Positions 1-12,181 of a stretch of 64,000 nucleotides of DNA are shown in pieces. The DNA comes from Colletes latitarsis (lineage: Eukaryota > Arthropoda > Insecta > Hymenoptera > Colletidae), in NCBI RefSeq assembly GCF_051014445.1, contig NW_027488367.1:26397501-26461500 (forward strand), written 5' to 3'. Position numbers and translations under genes: made by a program. Numbering within the stretch: the first letter of the stretch is position 1; every line of letters starts with the position of its first letter. The notes under the pieces are model-generated. The model had not been told where the DNA came from and did no database searches. It worked only from the letters and a program-made list of their open reading frames with translations.

Positions 1-44
1 TAAATTATACCTGGTTTCCATCAATATTTTAGAGGACAACGCAC

Positions 45-220
45 GTCAGGTCTAGGTTAGGCCTGGGGTTTGCCCTCATCAGGGTCATACTTTCGCAGTT
101 TTAACATACATGTTGGCCTGATCGAGGGTTATTCCTGCTTTGGATCGCGTCGTGAAGTGGTACCACACTGAAGCAGTCCATCAAACCTGGTTTGGATCAA
201 TATTTTAGAGGAGAACGCAT
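45..220. repeat. Satellite monomer class 6 (exemplar)
   Basis: Diagnostic segment after TTTCGC is AGTTTTAACATACATGTTG followed by a CTGATCGAGGG block and CTGCTTTGG. It is usually preceded by CATCAGGGTCATAC, and ends with AGTCCATTAAACCTGGTTTG. The GGTACC palindrome is present as AGTGGTACCACACT, usually after GTAGTAAAG. Other examples begin near 9714, 16411, 20990, 24865 and 43074. Confidence 0.9.
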
Positions 221-221
221 G

Positions 222-237
222 TTAGGTCTAGGTTAGG
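222..237 (+). other. Telomere-like TTAGG motif in the monomer (example)
   Basis: TTAGGTCTAGGTTAGG contains two exact TTAGG pentamers around TCTAGG. The motif recurs once per monomer, often with the middle mutated to TCTGGGATAGG or TCTGGGTTAGG. TTAGG is the canonical telomere unit of many insects. Here it is fixed inside a longer unit and is not a telomere array. Whether the resemblance is ancestral or chance cannot be told from this window. Confidence 0.5.
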
Positions 238-396
238 CCTGGGATTTGCCCTCATCAGGGTCATACTTCCGCAGTTTTAACATACATGTTGACCTGATCG
301 AGGGTTTTTTCTGCTTTGGATCACGTAGTAAAGTGGTACCACACTGAAACAGTCCATTAAACCTGGTTTGGAGCAATATTTTAGAGGATAGCGCAT

Positions 397-572
397 GTTA
401 GGTCTAGGTTAGGCCTGGGATTTTTACTCATCAGACTCATACTTTAGCATTCTTCACATACTTGTTAAACAGATACAGGGTTTTTTATGGTTTGGTTCAC
501 GTAGTAATGTGGTACCACACTGAAACATTCAATTAAACCTGGTCTTGATAAATATTTTAGAGGATAACGCAT
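397..572. repeat. Satellite monomer class 1 (exemplar)
   Basis: Diagnostic segment is ATTCTTCACATACTTGTTGA followed by ACGGATCCTGGG; this exemplar carries a variant, AACAGATACAGGG. It is usually preceded by GGGATTTTCACTCATCAGAC. Two sub-forms recur: one with TTTTTTCTGG and a palindrome broken to GTGGGACCAC followed by ACAATCAATT, and one with TTTTTACTGG, an intact GTGGTACCAC and often ACATTCAATT. The next monomer normally begins after CTTGATAAATATTTTAGAGG. Confidence 0.9.
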
Positions 573-748
573 GTTAGGTCTGGGTTAGGACTAGGATTTG
601 CCCCCATCAGGCTCATACTTTCGCATATTTCTCATACTTCATGGCTGGATCCTGGGCTATTTCTGGATTGGATCACGTAGTAATGTGGTACCACACTGAA
701 ACTGTCAATTAAACCTGGTTTTGATCAATATTTTAGAGAATAATTCAT
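573..748. repeat. Satellite monomer class 2 (exemplar)
   Basis: Diagnostic segment is ATATTTCTCATACTTCATGG, then CTAGATCCTGGGCTATTT (or CTGTTT) and CTGGATTGTATCACG or CTGGATTGGATCACG. Its start is usually GGTCTGGGTTAGGTCTAGG. The palindrome is mostly intact, often followed by CGCTGAAAC. It generally follows a class 1 monomer. Confidence 0.9.
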
Positions 749-924
749 GTTATGTCTAGGTTAGGTCTGGGATTTGCTCTCATCAGGCTCATTCTTTCGC
801 ATATTTCTCATACTTGATGGCTAGATCCTGGGCTATTTCTGGATTGCATCACGTAGTAATGAAGTACAACACTGAAACAGTCAATTAAACCTGGTTTCCA
901 TCAATATCTTAGAGGACAACGCAA
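749..924. repeat. Satellite monomer class 3 (exemplar)
   Basis: Diagnostic segment is ATATTTCTCATACTTGATGG with CTAGATCCTGGGCTTTTTC and CTGGATTGCATCACG. CTCATACTTTCGC is replaced by CTCATTCTTTCGC, and the preceding boundary is TTTAGAGAATAATTCATG rather than TTTAGAGGATAACGCATG. The palindrome is destroyed: the site reads ATGAAGTACAACACTG. This is the class most clearly marked on both sides of the arbitrary monomer boundary. Confidence 0.9.
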
Positions 925-1100
925 GTTAGGTCTGGGAGAGGTCTGGGATTTGCTCTCATCGGGCTCATACTTTCGCGTTTTTCACATACTTGTTGAACAG
1001 ATCCTGGGTTTCTTCTGGTTTGGATCACGTAGTAATGTGGGACCACACTGAAACAATCAATTAAACCTGGTCATGATAAATATTTTAGAGGCTAACGCAT
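925..1100. repeat. Satellite monomer class 4 (exemplar)
   Basis: Diagnostic segment is GTTTTTCACATACTTGTTGA followed by ACAGATCCTGGG. It usually begins GCAAGTTAGGTCTGGGATAG. Many class 4 copies carry GTAGTAGTGTGG, giving the longest palindrome (16 bp); this exemplar has the broken GTGGGACCAC form. Confidence 0.88.
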
Positions 1101-1276
1101 GTTAGGTCTAGGTTAGGTCTGGGATTTTCACTCATCAGACTCATACTTTCGCATTCTTCACATACTTTTTGAACGGATCCCGGGTTTTTTCTGGCTTGGA
1201 TCACGTAGTAATGTGGGATCACACTGAAACAATCAATTAAACCTGGTACTGATAAATATTTTAGAGGATAACGCAT

Positions 1277-1453
1277 TTTAGGTCTGGGATAGGACCGGGA
1301 ATTGCCCTCATCAGACTCATACTTTCGCACACTTCACATACTCGTTGAACAGATCCTGGGTTATTTTCTGGTTTGGATCACATAGTAATGTGGTACCACA
1401 CTGAAACAGTCGATTAAACCAGGTTTCGATCAATATTTTTGTGGATAACGCAT
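1277..1453. repeat. Satellite monomer class 5 (exemplar)
   Basis: Diagnostic segment is ACACTTCACATACTCGTTGA followed by ACAGATCCTGGGTTATTTTC and GGATCACATAG. It carries one extra base in the T-run and so measures 177 bp. It typically ends with CGATTAAACCAGGTTTCG. Other copies lie near 8700, 10650, 12760, 31250, 32130 and 37620. Confidence 0.88.
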
Positions 1454-3344
1454 GTTAGGTCTAGGTTAGGCCGGGGTTTTTCACTCATCAGACTCATACT
1501 TTCGCATTCTTCACATACTTGTTGAACGGATCCTGGGTTTTTACTGGTTTGGATCACGTAGTAATGTGGTACCACGCTGAAACAGTCAATTAAAACTGGT
1601 TTCGATCAATATTTTAGAGGATAACGCAAGTTTGGTCTGGGATAGGTCTGGGATTCGCCCTCATCAGGCTCATACTTTCGCGTTTTTTACATACTTGCTG
1701 AACTGATCCTGGGTTTTTTCTGGTTTGGATCACGTAGCAATGTGGTACCACACTGAAACTGTCGATTAAACCTGGTTTCGATCAATATTTTAGAGGATAA
1801 CGCAAGTTTGGTCTGGGATAGGTCTGGGATTTGTCCTCATCAGGCTCATACTTTCGCGTTTTTCACATACTTGTTGAACAGATCCTGGGTTTTTTCTGGT
1901 TTGGATCACGTAGTAAAGTGGGACCACACTGAAACAATCAATTAAACCTGGTATTGATAAATATTTTAGAGGATAACGCATGTTAGGTCTGGGTTAGGTC
2001 TAGGATTTGCCCTCATCAGGCTCATTCTTTCGCATATTTCTCATACTTGATGGCTAGATCCTGGGCTTTTTCTGGATTTCATCACGTAGTAATGAAGTAC
2101 ATCACTGAAACTGTAAATTATACCTGGTTTCCATCAATATTTTAGAGGACAACGTATGTCAGGTCTAGGTTAGGCCTGGGGTTTGCCCTCATCAGGGTCA
2201 TACTTTCGCAGTTTTAACATACATGTTGGCCTGATCGAGGGTTATTTCTGCTTTGGATCGCGTAGTGAGGTGGTACCACACTGAAGCAGTCCATTAAACC
2301 TGGTTTGGATCAATATTTTAGAGGAGAACGCATGTTAGGTTTGGGTTAGGTCTAGGATTTGCCCTCATCAGGCTCATACTTTCGCATATTTCTCATACTT
2401 CATGACTAGATCCTGTGCTGTTTCTGGATTGTATCACGTAGTAATGTGGTACCACGCTGAAACAGTCAATTAAAACTGGTTTCGATCAATATTTTAGAAG
2501 ATAACGCAAGTTAGGTCTGGGATAGGATTGGGATTCGCCCTCATCAGGCTCATACTTTCGCGTTTTCCACATACTTGTTGAACAGATCCTAGGTTTTTTC
2601 CGGTTTGGGTCACGTAGTAGTGTGGTACCACACTGAAACAGTCGATTAAACCTGGTTTCGACCAATAGTTTTGAGGATAACGCATGTTAGGTCTAGGTTA
2701 GGCCGGGGATTTTCACTCATCAGACTCATACGTTCGCATTCTTCACATAATTTTTGAACGGATCCTGGGATTTTTCTGGTTTGGATCACGTAGTAATGTG
2801 GGACCACACTGAAACAATCAATTAAACCTGGTCATGATAAATATTTTAGAGGATAACGCATGATAGGTCTGGGTTAGGTCTAGGATTTGCCCTCGTCAGA
2901 CTCATACTTTCGCGTATTACACATACTTGTTGAACAGATCCTGGGTTTTTTCTGGTTTGGGTCACGTAGTACTGTGGTACCATACTGAAACAGTCGATTA
3001 AACCAGGTTTCGATCAATATTTTTGAGGATAACGCATGTTAGGTCTAGGTTAGGCCTGGGATTTTCACTCATCAGACACATACTTTCGCATTCTTCACAT
3101 ACTTGTTGAACGGATCCTGGGTTTTTTCTGCTTTGGATCACGTAGTAATGTGGGACCACACTGAAGCAGTCAATTACACCTGGTTTCGATCAATGTTTTG
3201 GAGAATATTTCATGTTAGGTCAAGGTTAGGTCTGGGATTTGCTCTCATCAGGCTCATTCTTTCGCATATTTCTCATACTTGATGGCTAGATCCTGGGCGT
3301 TTCTGGATTGCATCACGTAGTAATGAAGTACAACACTGAAACTG

Positions 3345-5570
3345 TAAATTATACCTGGTTTCCATCAATATTTTAGAGGACAACGCACGTCAGGTCTAGG
3401 TTAGGCCTGGGGTTTGCCCTCATCAGGGTCATACTTTCGCAGTTTTAACATACATGTTGGCCTGATCGAGGGTTATTCCTGCTTTGGATCGCGTCGTGAA
3501 GTGGTACCACACTGAAGCAGTCCATCAAACCTGGTTTGGATCAATATTTTAGAGGAGAACGCATGTTAGGTCTAGGTTAGGCCTGGGATTTGCCCTCATC
3601 AGGGTCATACTTCCGCAGTTTTAACATACATGTTGACCTGATCGAGGGTTTTTTTCTGCTTTGGATCACGTAGTAAAGTGGTACCACACTGAAACAGTCC
3701 ATTAAACCTGGTTTGGAGCAATATTTTAGAGGATAGCGCATGTTAGGTCTAGGTTAGGCCTGGGATTTTTACTCATCAGACTCATACTTTAGCATTCTTC
3801 ACATACTTGTTAAACAGATACAGGGTTTTTTATGGTTTGGTTCACGTAGTAATGTGGTACCACACTGAAACATTCAATTAAACCTGGTCTTGATAAATAT
3901 TTTAGAGGATAACGCATGTTAGGTCTGGGTTAGGACTAGGATTTGCCCCCATCAGGCTCATACTTTCGCATATTTCTCATACTTCATGGCTGGATCCTGG
4001 GCTATTTCTGGATTGGATCACGTAGTAATGTGGTACCACACTGAAACTGTCAATTAAACCTGGTTTTGATCAATATTTTAGAGAATAATTCATGTTATGT
4101 CTAGGTTAGGTCTGGGATTTGCTCTCATCAGGCTCATTCTTTCGCATATTTCTCATACTTGATGGCTAGATCCTGGGCTATTTCTGGATTGCATCACGTA
4201 GTAATGAAGTACAACACTGAAACAGTCAATTAAACCTGGTTTCCATCAATATCTTAGAGGACAACGCAAGTTAGGTCTGGGAGAGGTCTGGGATTTGCTC
4301 TCATCGGGCTCATACTTTCGCGTTTTTCACATACTTGTTGAACAGATCCTGGGTTTCTTCTGGTTTGGATCACGTAGTAATGTGGGACCACACTGAAACA
4401 ATCAATTAAACCTGGTCATGATAAATATTTTAGAGGCTAACGCATGTTAGGTCTAGGTTAGGTCTGGGATTTTCACTCATCAGACTCATACTTTCGCATT
4501 CTTCACATACTTTTTGAACGGATCCCGGGTTTTTTCTGGCTTGGATCACGTAGTAATGTGGGATCACACTGAAACAATCAATTAAACCTGGTACTGATAA
4601 ATATTTTAGAGGATAACGCATTTTAGGTCTGGGATAGGTCTGGGATTTGCCCTCATCAGACTCATACTTTCGCACACTTCACATACTCGTTGAACAGATC
4701 CTGGGTTATTTTCTGGTTTGGATCACATAGTAATGTGGTACCACACTGAAACAGTCGATTAAACCAGGTTTCGATCAATATTTTTGTGGATAACGCATGT
4801 TAGGTCTAGGTTAGGCCGGGGTTTTTCACTCATCAGACTCATACTTTCGCATTCTTCACATACTTGTTGAACGGATCCTGGGTTTTTACTGGTTTGGATC
4901 ACGTAGTAATGTGGTACCACGCTGAAACAGTCAATTAAAACTGGTTTCGATCAATATTTTAGAGGATAACGCAAGTTTGGTCTGGGATAGGTCTGGGATT
5001 CGCCCTCATCAGGCTCATACTTTCGCGTTTTTTACATACTTGCTGAACTGATCCTGGGTTTTTTCTGGTTTGGATCACGTAGCAATGTGGTACCACACTG
5101 AAACAGTCGATTAAACCTGGTTTCGATCAATATTTTAGAGGATAACGCAAGTTTGGTCTGGGATAGGTCTGGGATTTGTCCTCATCAGGGTCATACTTTC
5201 GCAGTTTTAACATACATGTTGGCCTGATCGAGGGTTATTTCTGCTTTGGATCGCGTAGTGAGGTGGTACCACACTGAAGCAGTCCATTAAACCTGGTTTG
5301 GATCAATATTTTAGAGGAGAACGCATGTTAGGTTTGGGTTAGGTCTAGGATTTGCCCTCATCAGGCTCATACTTTCGCATATTTCTCATACTTCATGACT
5401 AGATCCTGTGCTGTTTCTGGATTGTATCACGTAGTAATGTGGTACCACGCTGAAACAGTCAATTAAAACTGGTTTCGATCAATATTTTAGAAGATAACGC
5501 AAGTTAGGTCTGGGATAGGTTTGGGATTCGCCCTCATCAGGCTCATACTTTCGCGTTTTCCACATACTTG
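3345..5570. repeat. 19-monomer repeat, copy 2 (two monomers deleted)
   Basis: Near-identical to 1-2580 except for a clean two-monomer loss at about 5189. There a class 4 front (TTTGTCCTCATCAGG) is joined directly to a class 6 back (GTCATACTTTCGCAG). The junction sits inside the shared CATCAGG/TCATACTTTCGC block, as expected for unequal exchange between paralogous monomers. The match fades after about 5570. Confidence 0.85.
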
Positions 5571-7900
5571 TTGAACTGATCCTGGGTTTTTTCTGGTTTG
5601 GATTTCGTAGCAATGTGGTACCACACTGAAACAGTCGATTAAACCTGGTTTCGATCAATATTTTAGAGGATAACGCAAGTTTGGTCTGGGATAGGTCTGG
5701 GATTTGCCTTCATCAGGGTCATACTTTCGCGTTTTTCACATACTTGTTGAACAGATCCTGGGTTTTTTCTGGTTTGGATCACGTAGTAATGTGGGACCAC
5801 ACTGAAACAATCAATTAAACCTGGTCATGATAAATATTTTAGAGAATAATTCATGTTAGGTCTAGGTTAGGTCTGGGATTTGCTCTCATCAGGCTCATTC
5901 TTTCGCATATCTCTCACACTTGATGGCTAGATCCTGGGCTTTTTCTGGATTGCATCACGTAGTAATGAAGTACAACACTGAAACAGTCAATTAAACCTGG
6001 TTTCCATCAATATCTTAGAGGACAACGCAAGTTAGGTCTGGGATAGGTCTGGGATTTGCTCTCATCAGGCTCATACATTCGCGTTTTTCACATACTTGTT
6101 GAACAGATCCTGGGTTTTTCTGGTTTGGATCACGTAGTAATGTGGGACCACACTGAAACAATCAATTAAACCTGGTCATGATAAATATTTTAGAGGATAA
6201 CGCATGTTAGGTCTGGGATAGGTCTGGGATTTGCCCTCATCAGACTCATACTTTCGCATTCCTCACATACTTGTTGAACGGATCCTGGGTTTTTACAGGT
6301 TTGGATCACGTAGTAATGTGGTACCACGCTGAAACAGTCAATGAAAACTGGTTTCGATCAATATTTTAGAGGATTACGCAAGTTTGGTCTGGGATAGGTC
6401 TGGGATTCGCCCTCATCAGGCTCATACTTTCGCGTTTTTCACATACCTGTTCAACTGATCCTGGGTTTTTTCTGGTTTGGATCACGTAGCAATGTGTTAC
6501 CACACTGAAACAGTCCATTAAACCTGGTTTGGATCAATATTTTTGAGGATAACGCATGTTAGGTCTAGGTTAGGCCTGGGATTTTCACGCATCAGACTCA
6601 TACTTTCGCATTCTTCACATACTTGTTGAACGGATCCTGGGTTTTTTCTGGTTTGGATCACGTAGTAATGTGGGACCACACTGAAACAGTCGATTAAACC
6701 TGGTCTTGATAAATATTTTAGAGGACAACGCATGTTAGGTCTGGGTTAGGTCTAGGATTTGCCCTCATCAGGCTCATACTTTCGCATATTTCTCATACTT
6801 CATGGCTAGATCCTGGGCTATTTCTGGTTTGGTTCACGTAGTAATGTGGGACCACACCGAAACAATCAACTATACCTGGTTTCGATCAATATTTTAGAGG
6901 ATAACGCAAGTTTGGTCTGGGATAGGTCTGGGATTTGCCCTCATCAGGCTCATACTTTCGCACACTTCACATACTCGTTGACAAGATCCTGGGTTTTTTT
7001 CTGGTTTGGATCACGTAGTAATGTGGTACCTTACTGAAACAGTCGATTCAACCTGGTTTCGATTAATATTTTTGAGGATAACGCATGTTAGGTCTGGGAT
7101 AGGTCTGGGATTTGCCCTCATCAGGCTCATACTTTTGCAGTTTTAACATGCATGTTGACCTGATCGAGGGTTTTTTCTGCTTTGGATCACGTAGTAATGT
7201 GGTGCCACACTAAAGCAGTCAATTAAAACTGGATTCGATCAATATTTTAGAGGATAACGAAAGTTATGTCTAGTTTAGGCCTGGGATTTGCCCTCATCAG
7301 ACTCATACTTTCGCATACTTCACATACTTGTTGAGCAGATCCTGGGTATTTTTCTGGTTTGGATCACGTAGTAATGTGGTACCACGCTGAAACAGTCAAT
7401 TAAACCTGGTTTCGATCAATATTATTGAGGATAACGCATGTTAGGTCTAGGTTAGGCCTGGGATTTTCACTCATCAGACTCATACTTTCGCATTCATCAC
7501 ATACTTGTTGAACGGATCCTGGGTTTTTTCTGGTTTGGATCACGTAGTAATGTGGGACCACACTGAAACAGTCAATTAAACCTGGTTTCGATCAATATAT
7601 TAGAGAATAATTCATGTTAGGTCTAGGTTAGGTCTGGGATTTGCCCTCATCAGGCTCATTCTTTCGCATATTTCTCATACTTGATGGCTAGATCCTGGGC
7701 TTTTTCTGGATTGCATCACGTAGTATTGAAGTACAACACTGAAGCAGTCAATTAAACCTGGTTTCCATCAATATCTTAGAGGACAACGCAAGTTAGGTCT
7801 GGGATAGGTCTGGGATTTGCCCACATCAGGCTCATACTTTCGCGTTTTTCACATACTTGTTGAACAGATCCTGGAGTTTTTCTGGTTTGGATCACGTAGT

Positions 7901-7916
7901 AGTGTGGTACCACACT
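7901..7916. other. 16-bp perfect palindrome in the monomer (example)
   Basis: AGTGTGGTACCACACT equals its own reverse complement. In most monomers with GTAATG or GTAAAG upstream the dyad shrinks to 10-12 bp (GTGGTACCAC). In class 1a it is broken at the centre (GTGGGACCAC), and in class 3 it is lost (GAAGTACAACAC). A dyad present in only some monomer classes is the pattern expected for a sequence-specific dimeric protein site, but no binding is demonstrated. Confidence 0.65.
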
Positions 7917-8871
7917 GAAACAGTCCATTAAACCTGGTTTGGATCAACATTTTAGAGGATAACGCATGTTAGGTCTGGGATTTTCACTCATCAGACTCAT
8001 ACTTTCGCATTCTTCACATACTTGTTGAACGGATCCTGTGTTTTTTTTGGTTTGGATCCCGTAGTAATGTGGGACCACACTGAAACAATGAATTAAACCT
8101 GGTCTTGATAAATATTTTAGAGGATAACGCGTGTTAGGTCTGGGATAGGTCTGGGATTTGCCCTCATCACACTCATACTTTCGCACTCTTCTCATACTTG
8201 TTGAACGGATCCTGGGTTTTTTCTGGTTTGGGTCACGTAGTAATGTGGTACCACACTGAAACATTGAATTAAACCTGGTCTTGATAAATATTTTAGAGGA
8301 AAACGCATGTTAGGTCTCGGTTAGGTCTAGGATTTGCCCTCATCAGGCTCATACTTTCGCATATTTCTCATACTTCATGGCTGGATCCTGGGCTATTTCT
8401 GGATTGGATCACGTATTAATGTGGTACCACACTGAAACAGTCAATTAAATCTGGTTTTGATGAATATTTTAGAGAATATTTCATGTTAGGTATAGGTTAG
8501 GTCAGGAATTTGCTCTCATCAGGCTCATTCTTTCGCATATTTCTCATACTTGATGGCTAGATCCTGGGCTTTCTCTGGATTGCATCACGTAGTAATGAAG
8601 TACAACACTGAAACAGTCAATTAAACCTGGTTTCCATCAATATCTTAGAGGACAACGCAAGTTAGGTCTGGGATAGGTCTGGGATTTGCCCTCATCAGAC
8701 TCATACTTTCGCACACTTCACATACTCGTTGAACAGATCCTGGGTTATTTTCTGGTTTGGACCACATAGTAATGTGGAACCACACTGAAACAGTCGATTA
8801 AACCAGGTTTCGATCAATATTTTTTAGGATAACGCATGTTAGGTCTAGGTTAGGCCTGAGATTTGCCCTCA

Positions 8872-10262
8872 TCAGGGTCATACTTTCGCAGTTTTAACAT
8901 ACATGATGACCTGATCGAGGGTTTTTTCTGCTTTGGATCACGTAGGAAAGTGGTACCACACTGAAACTGTCCATTAAACCTGGTTTGGATCAATATTTTA
9001 GAGGATAACGCATGTTAGGTCTAGGTTAGCCCTGGGATTTTCACTCATCAGACTCATACTTTCGCATTCTTCACATACTTGTTGAACGGATCCTGGGTTT
9101 TTTCTGGTTTGGTTCACGTAGTAATGTGGTACCACACTGAAACATTCAATTAAACCTGATCTTGATAAATATTTTAGAGGATAACGCATGTTAGGTTTGG
9201 GTTAAGTCTAGGATTTGCCCTCATCAGGCTCATACTTTCGCATATTTCTCATACTTCATGGATAGATCCTGGGCTGTTTCTGGATTGTATCACGTAGTAA
9301 TGTGGTACCACGCTGAAACAGTCAATTAAACCTGGTTTCGATCAATATTTTAGAGGATAACGCAAGTTAGGTCTGGCATAGGTCTGGGATTCGCCCTCAT
9401 CAGGCTCATACTTTCGCGTTTTTCACATACTTGTTGAACTGATCCTGGGCTTTTTCTGGTTTGGATCACGTAGTAATGTGGTACCACACTGAAACAGTCA
9501 ATTAAACCTGGTTTCGATCAATATTTTAGAGAATAATTCATGTTATGTCTAGGTTAGGTCTGGGATTTGCTCTCATCAGACTCATTCTTTCGCATATTTC
9601 TCATACTTGATGGCTAGATCCTGGGCTTTCTCTGGATTGCATCACGTAGTAATGAAGTACAACACTGAAACAGTCAATTAAACCTGGTTTCCATCAATAT
9701 TTTAGAGGACAACGCATGTTAGGTCTAGGTTAGGCCGGGGATTTGCCCTCATCAGGGTCATACTTTCGCAGTTTTAACATACATGCTGACCTGATCGAGG
9801 GTTTTTTCTGCTTTGGATCACGTAGCAAAGTGGTACCACACTGAAACTGTCCATTAAACCTGGTTTGGATCAATATTTTAGAGGATAACGGATGTTAGGT
9901 CTAGGTTAGCCCTGGGATTTTCACTCATCAGACTCATACTTTCGCATTCTTCACATACTTGTTGAACGGATCCTGGGTTTTTTCTGGTTTCGTTCACGTA
10001 GTAATGTGGTACCACACTGAAACATTCAATTAAACCTGATCTTGATAAATATTTTAGAGTATAACGGATGTTAGGTCTGGGTTAGGTCTAGGATTTGCCC
10101 TCATCAGGCTCATACTTTCGCATATTTCTCATACTTCATGGCTAGATCCTGGGCTGTTTCTGGATTGTATCACGTAGTAATGTGGTACCACGCTGAAACG
10201 GTCAATTAAACCTGGTTTCGATCAATATTTTAGAGAATAACGCAAGTTAGGGCTGGCATAGG
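8872..10262. repeat. 5-monomer (880-bp) tandem repeat, ~1.6 copies
   Basis: The class order 6-1-2-4-3 starting near 8872 is repeated from about 9752 at an 880-bp offset (9001 matches 9881, 9361 matches 10241). Shared rare variants include GTTAGCCCTGGG and GGTCTGGCATAGG. The second copy diverges after about 10262. Confidence 0.75.
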
Positions 10263-12181
10263 TCTGGGATTTGCCCACATCAGGCTCATACTTACGCGTT
10301 TTTCACATACTTGTTGAACAGATCCTGGGTTTTTTCTGGTCTGGATCACGCAGTAGTGTGGTACCACACTGAAACAGTCCATTAAACCTGGTTTGGATCA
10401 ACATTTTAGAGGATAACGCATGTTAGGTCTATGTTAGGTCTGGGATTTTCACTCATCAGACTCATACTTTCGCATTCTTCACATGCTTCTTGAACGGATC
10501 CTGTGTTTTTTCTGGTTTGGATCCCGTAGTAATGTGGGACCACACTGAAACAATCAATTAAACCTGGTCTTGATAAATATTTTAGAGGATAACGCGTGTT
10601 AGGTCTGGGATAGGTCTGGGATTTGCCCTGATCACACTCATACTTTCGCACACTTCACATACTCGTTGAACAGATCCTGGGTTATTTTCCGGTTTGGATC
10701 ACATAGTAATGTGGTACCACACTGAAGCAGTCGAATAAACCAGGTTTCGATCAATATTTTTGAGGATAACGCATGTTAGGTCTAGGTTAGGCCTGGGATT
10801 TTCACTCATCAGACTCATACTTTCGCACTCTTCTCATACTTGTTGAACGGATCCTGGGTTTTTTCTGGTTTGGATCACGTAGTAATGTGGTACCACACTG
10901 AAACATTGAATTAAACCTGGTCTTGATAAATATTTTAGAGGACAACGCATGTTAGGTCTGGGTTAGGTCTAGGATTTGCCCTCACCTGGCTCATACTTTT
11001 GCATATTTCTCATACTTCATGGCTGGATCCTGGGCTATTTCTGGATTGGATCACGTATTAATGTGGTACCACACTGAAACAGTTAATTAAACCTGGTTTT
11101 GATGAATATTTTAGAGAATAATTCATGTTAGGTCTAGGTTAGGCATGGGATTTGCTCTCAGCAGGCTCATTCTTTCGCATATTTCTCATACTTGACGGCT
11201 AGATCCTGGGCTTTCTCTGGATTGCATCACGTAGTAATGAAGTACAACAGTGAAACAGTCAATTAAACCTGGTTTCAATCAATATTTTAGAGAATAATTC
11301 ATGTTAGGTCTAGGTTAGGTCTGGGATATGCTGTCATCAGGCTCATTCTTTCGCATATTTCTCATACTTGATGGCTAGATCCTGGGCTTTCTCTGGATTG
11401 CATCACGTAGTAATGAAGTACAACACTGAAACAGTCAATTAAACCTGGTTTCCATCAGTATTTTAGAGGACAACGCATGTTAGGTCTAGGTTAGGCCTGG
11501 GATTTGCTCTCATCAGGGTCATACTTTCGAAGTTTTAACATACATGTTGGTCTGATCGAGGGTTTTTTCTGCTTTGGATCACGTAGTAAAGTGGTACCAC
11601 ACTGAAACAGTCCATTAAACCTGGTTTGGATCAATATTTTTGAGGATAACGCATGTTAGGTCTAGGTTAGGCCGGGGATTTTCACTCATCAGACTCATAC
11701 TTTCGCATTCTTCACATACTTGTTGAACGGATCCTGGGTTTTTACTGGTGCGGATCACGTAGTAATGTGGTACCACACTGAAACATTCAATAAACCTGGT
11801 CTTGATAAATATTTTAGAGGATAACGCATGTTAGGTCTGGGTTAGGTCTAGGATTTGCCCTCATCAGGCTCCTACTTTCGCATATTTCTCATACTTCATG
11901 GCTGGATCCTGGGCTATTTCCGGATTGGATCACATAGTAATGTGGTACCACACTGAAACAGTCAATTAAACCTGGTTTTGATCAATATTTTTGAGAATAA
12001 TTCATGTTAGGTCTAGGTTAGGTCAGGGATTTGCTCTCATCAGGCTCATTCTTTCGCATATTTCTCATACTTGATGGCTAGATCCTGGGCTTTTTATGGA
12101 TTGCATCACGTAGTAATGAAGTACAACACTGAAACAGTCAATTAAACCTGGTTTCCATCAATATTTTAGAGGACAACGCAT

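Larger units (their letters stand above)
1..2580. repeat. 19-monomer repeat, copy 1
   Basis: Bases 1-1844 match 3345-5188 at an offset of 3344-3345 bp (19 monomers). From about 2191 to 2580 the match resumes at an offset of 2993 bp (17 monomers), so copy 1 holds two monomers that copy 2 lacks. The copies share rare variants such as the TATGGTTTGGTTCACG segment and the AGATACAGGG form of class 1. The left boundary is cut by the window edge. Confidence 0.85.
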
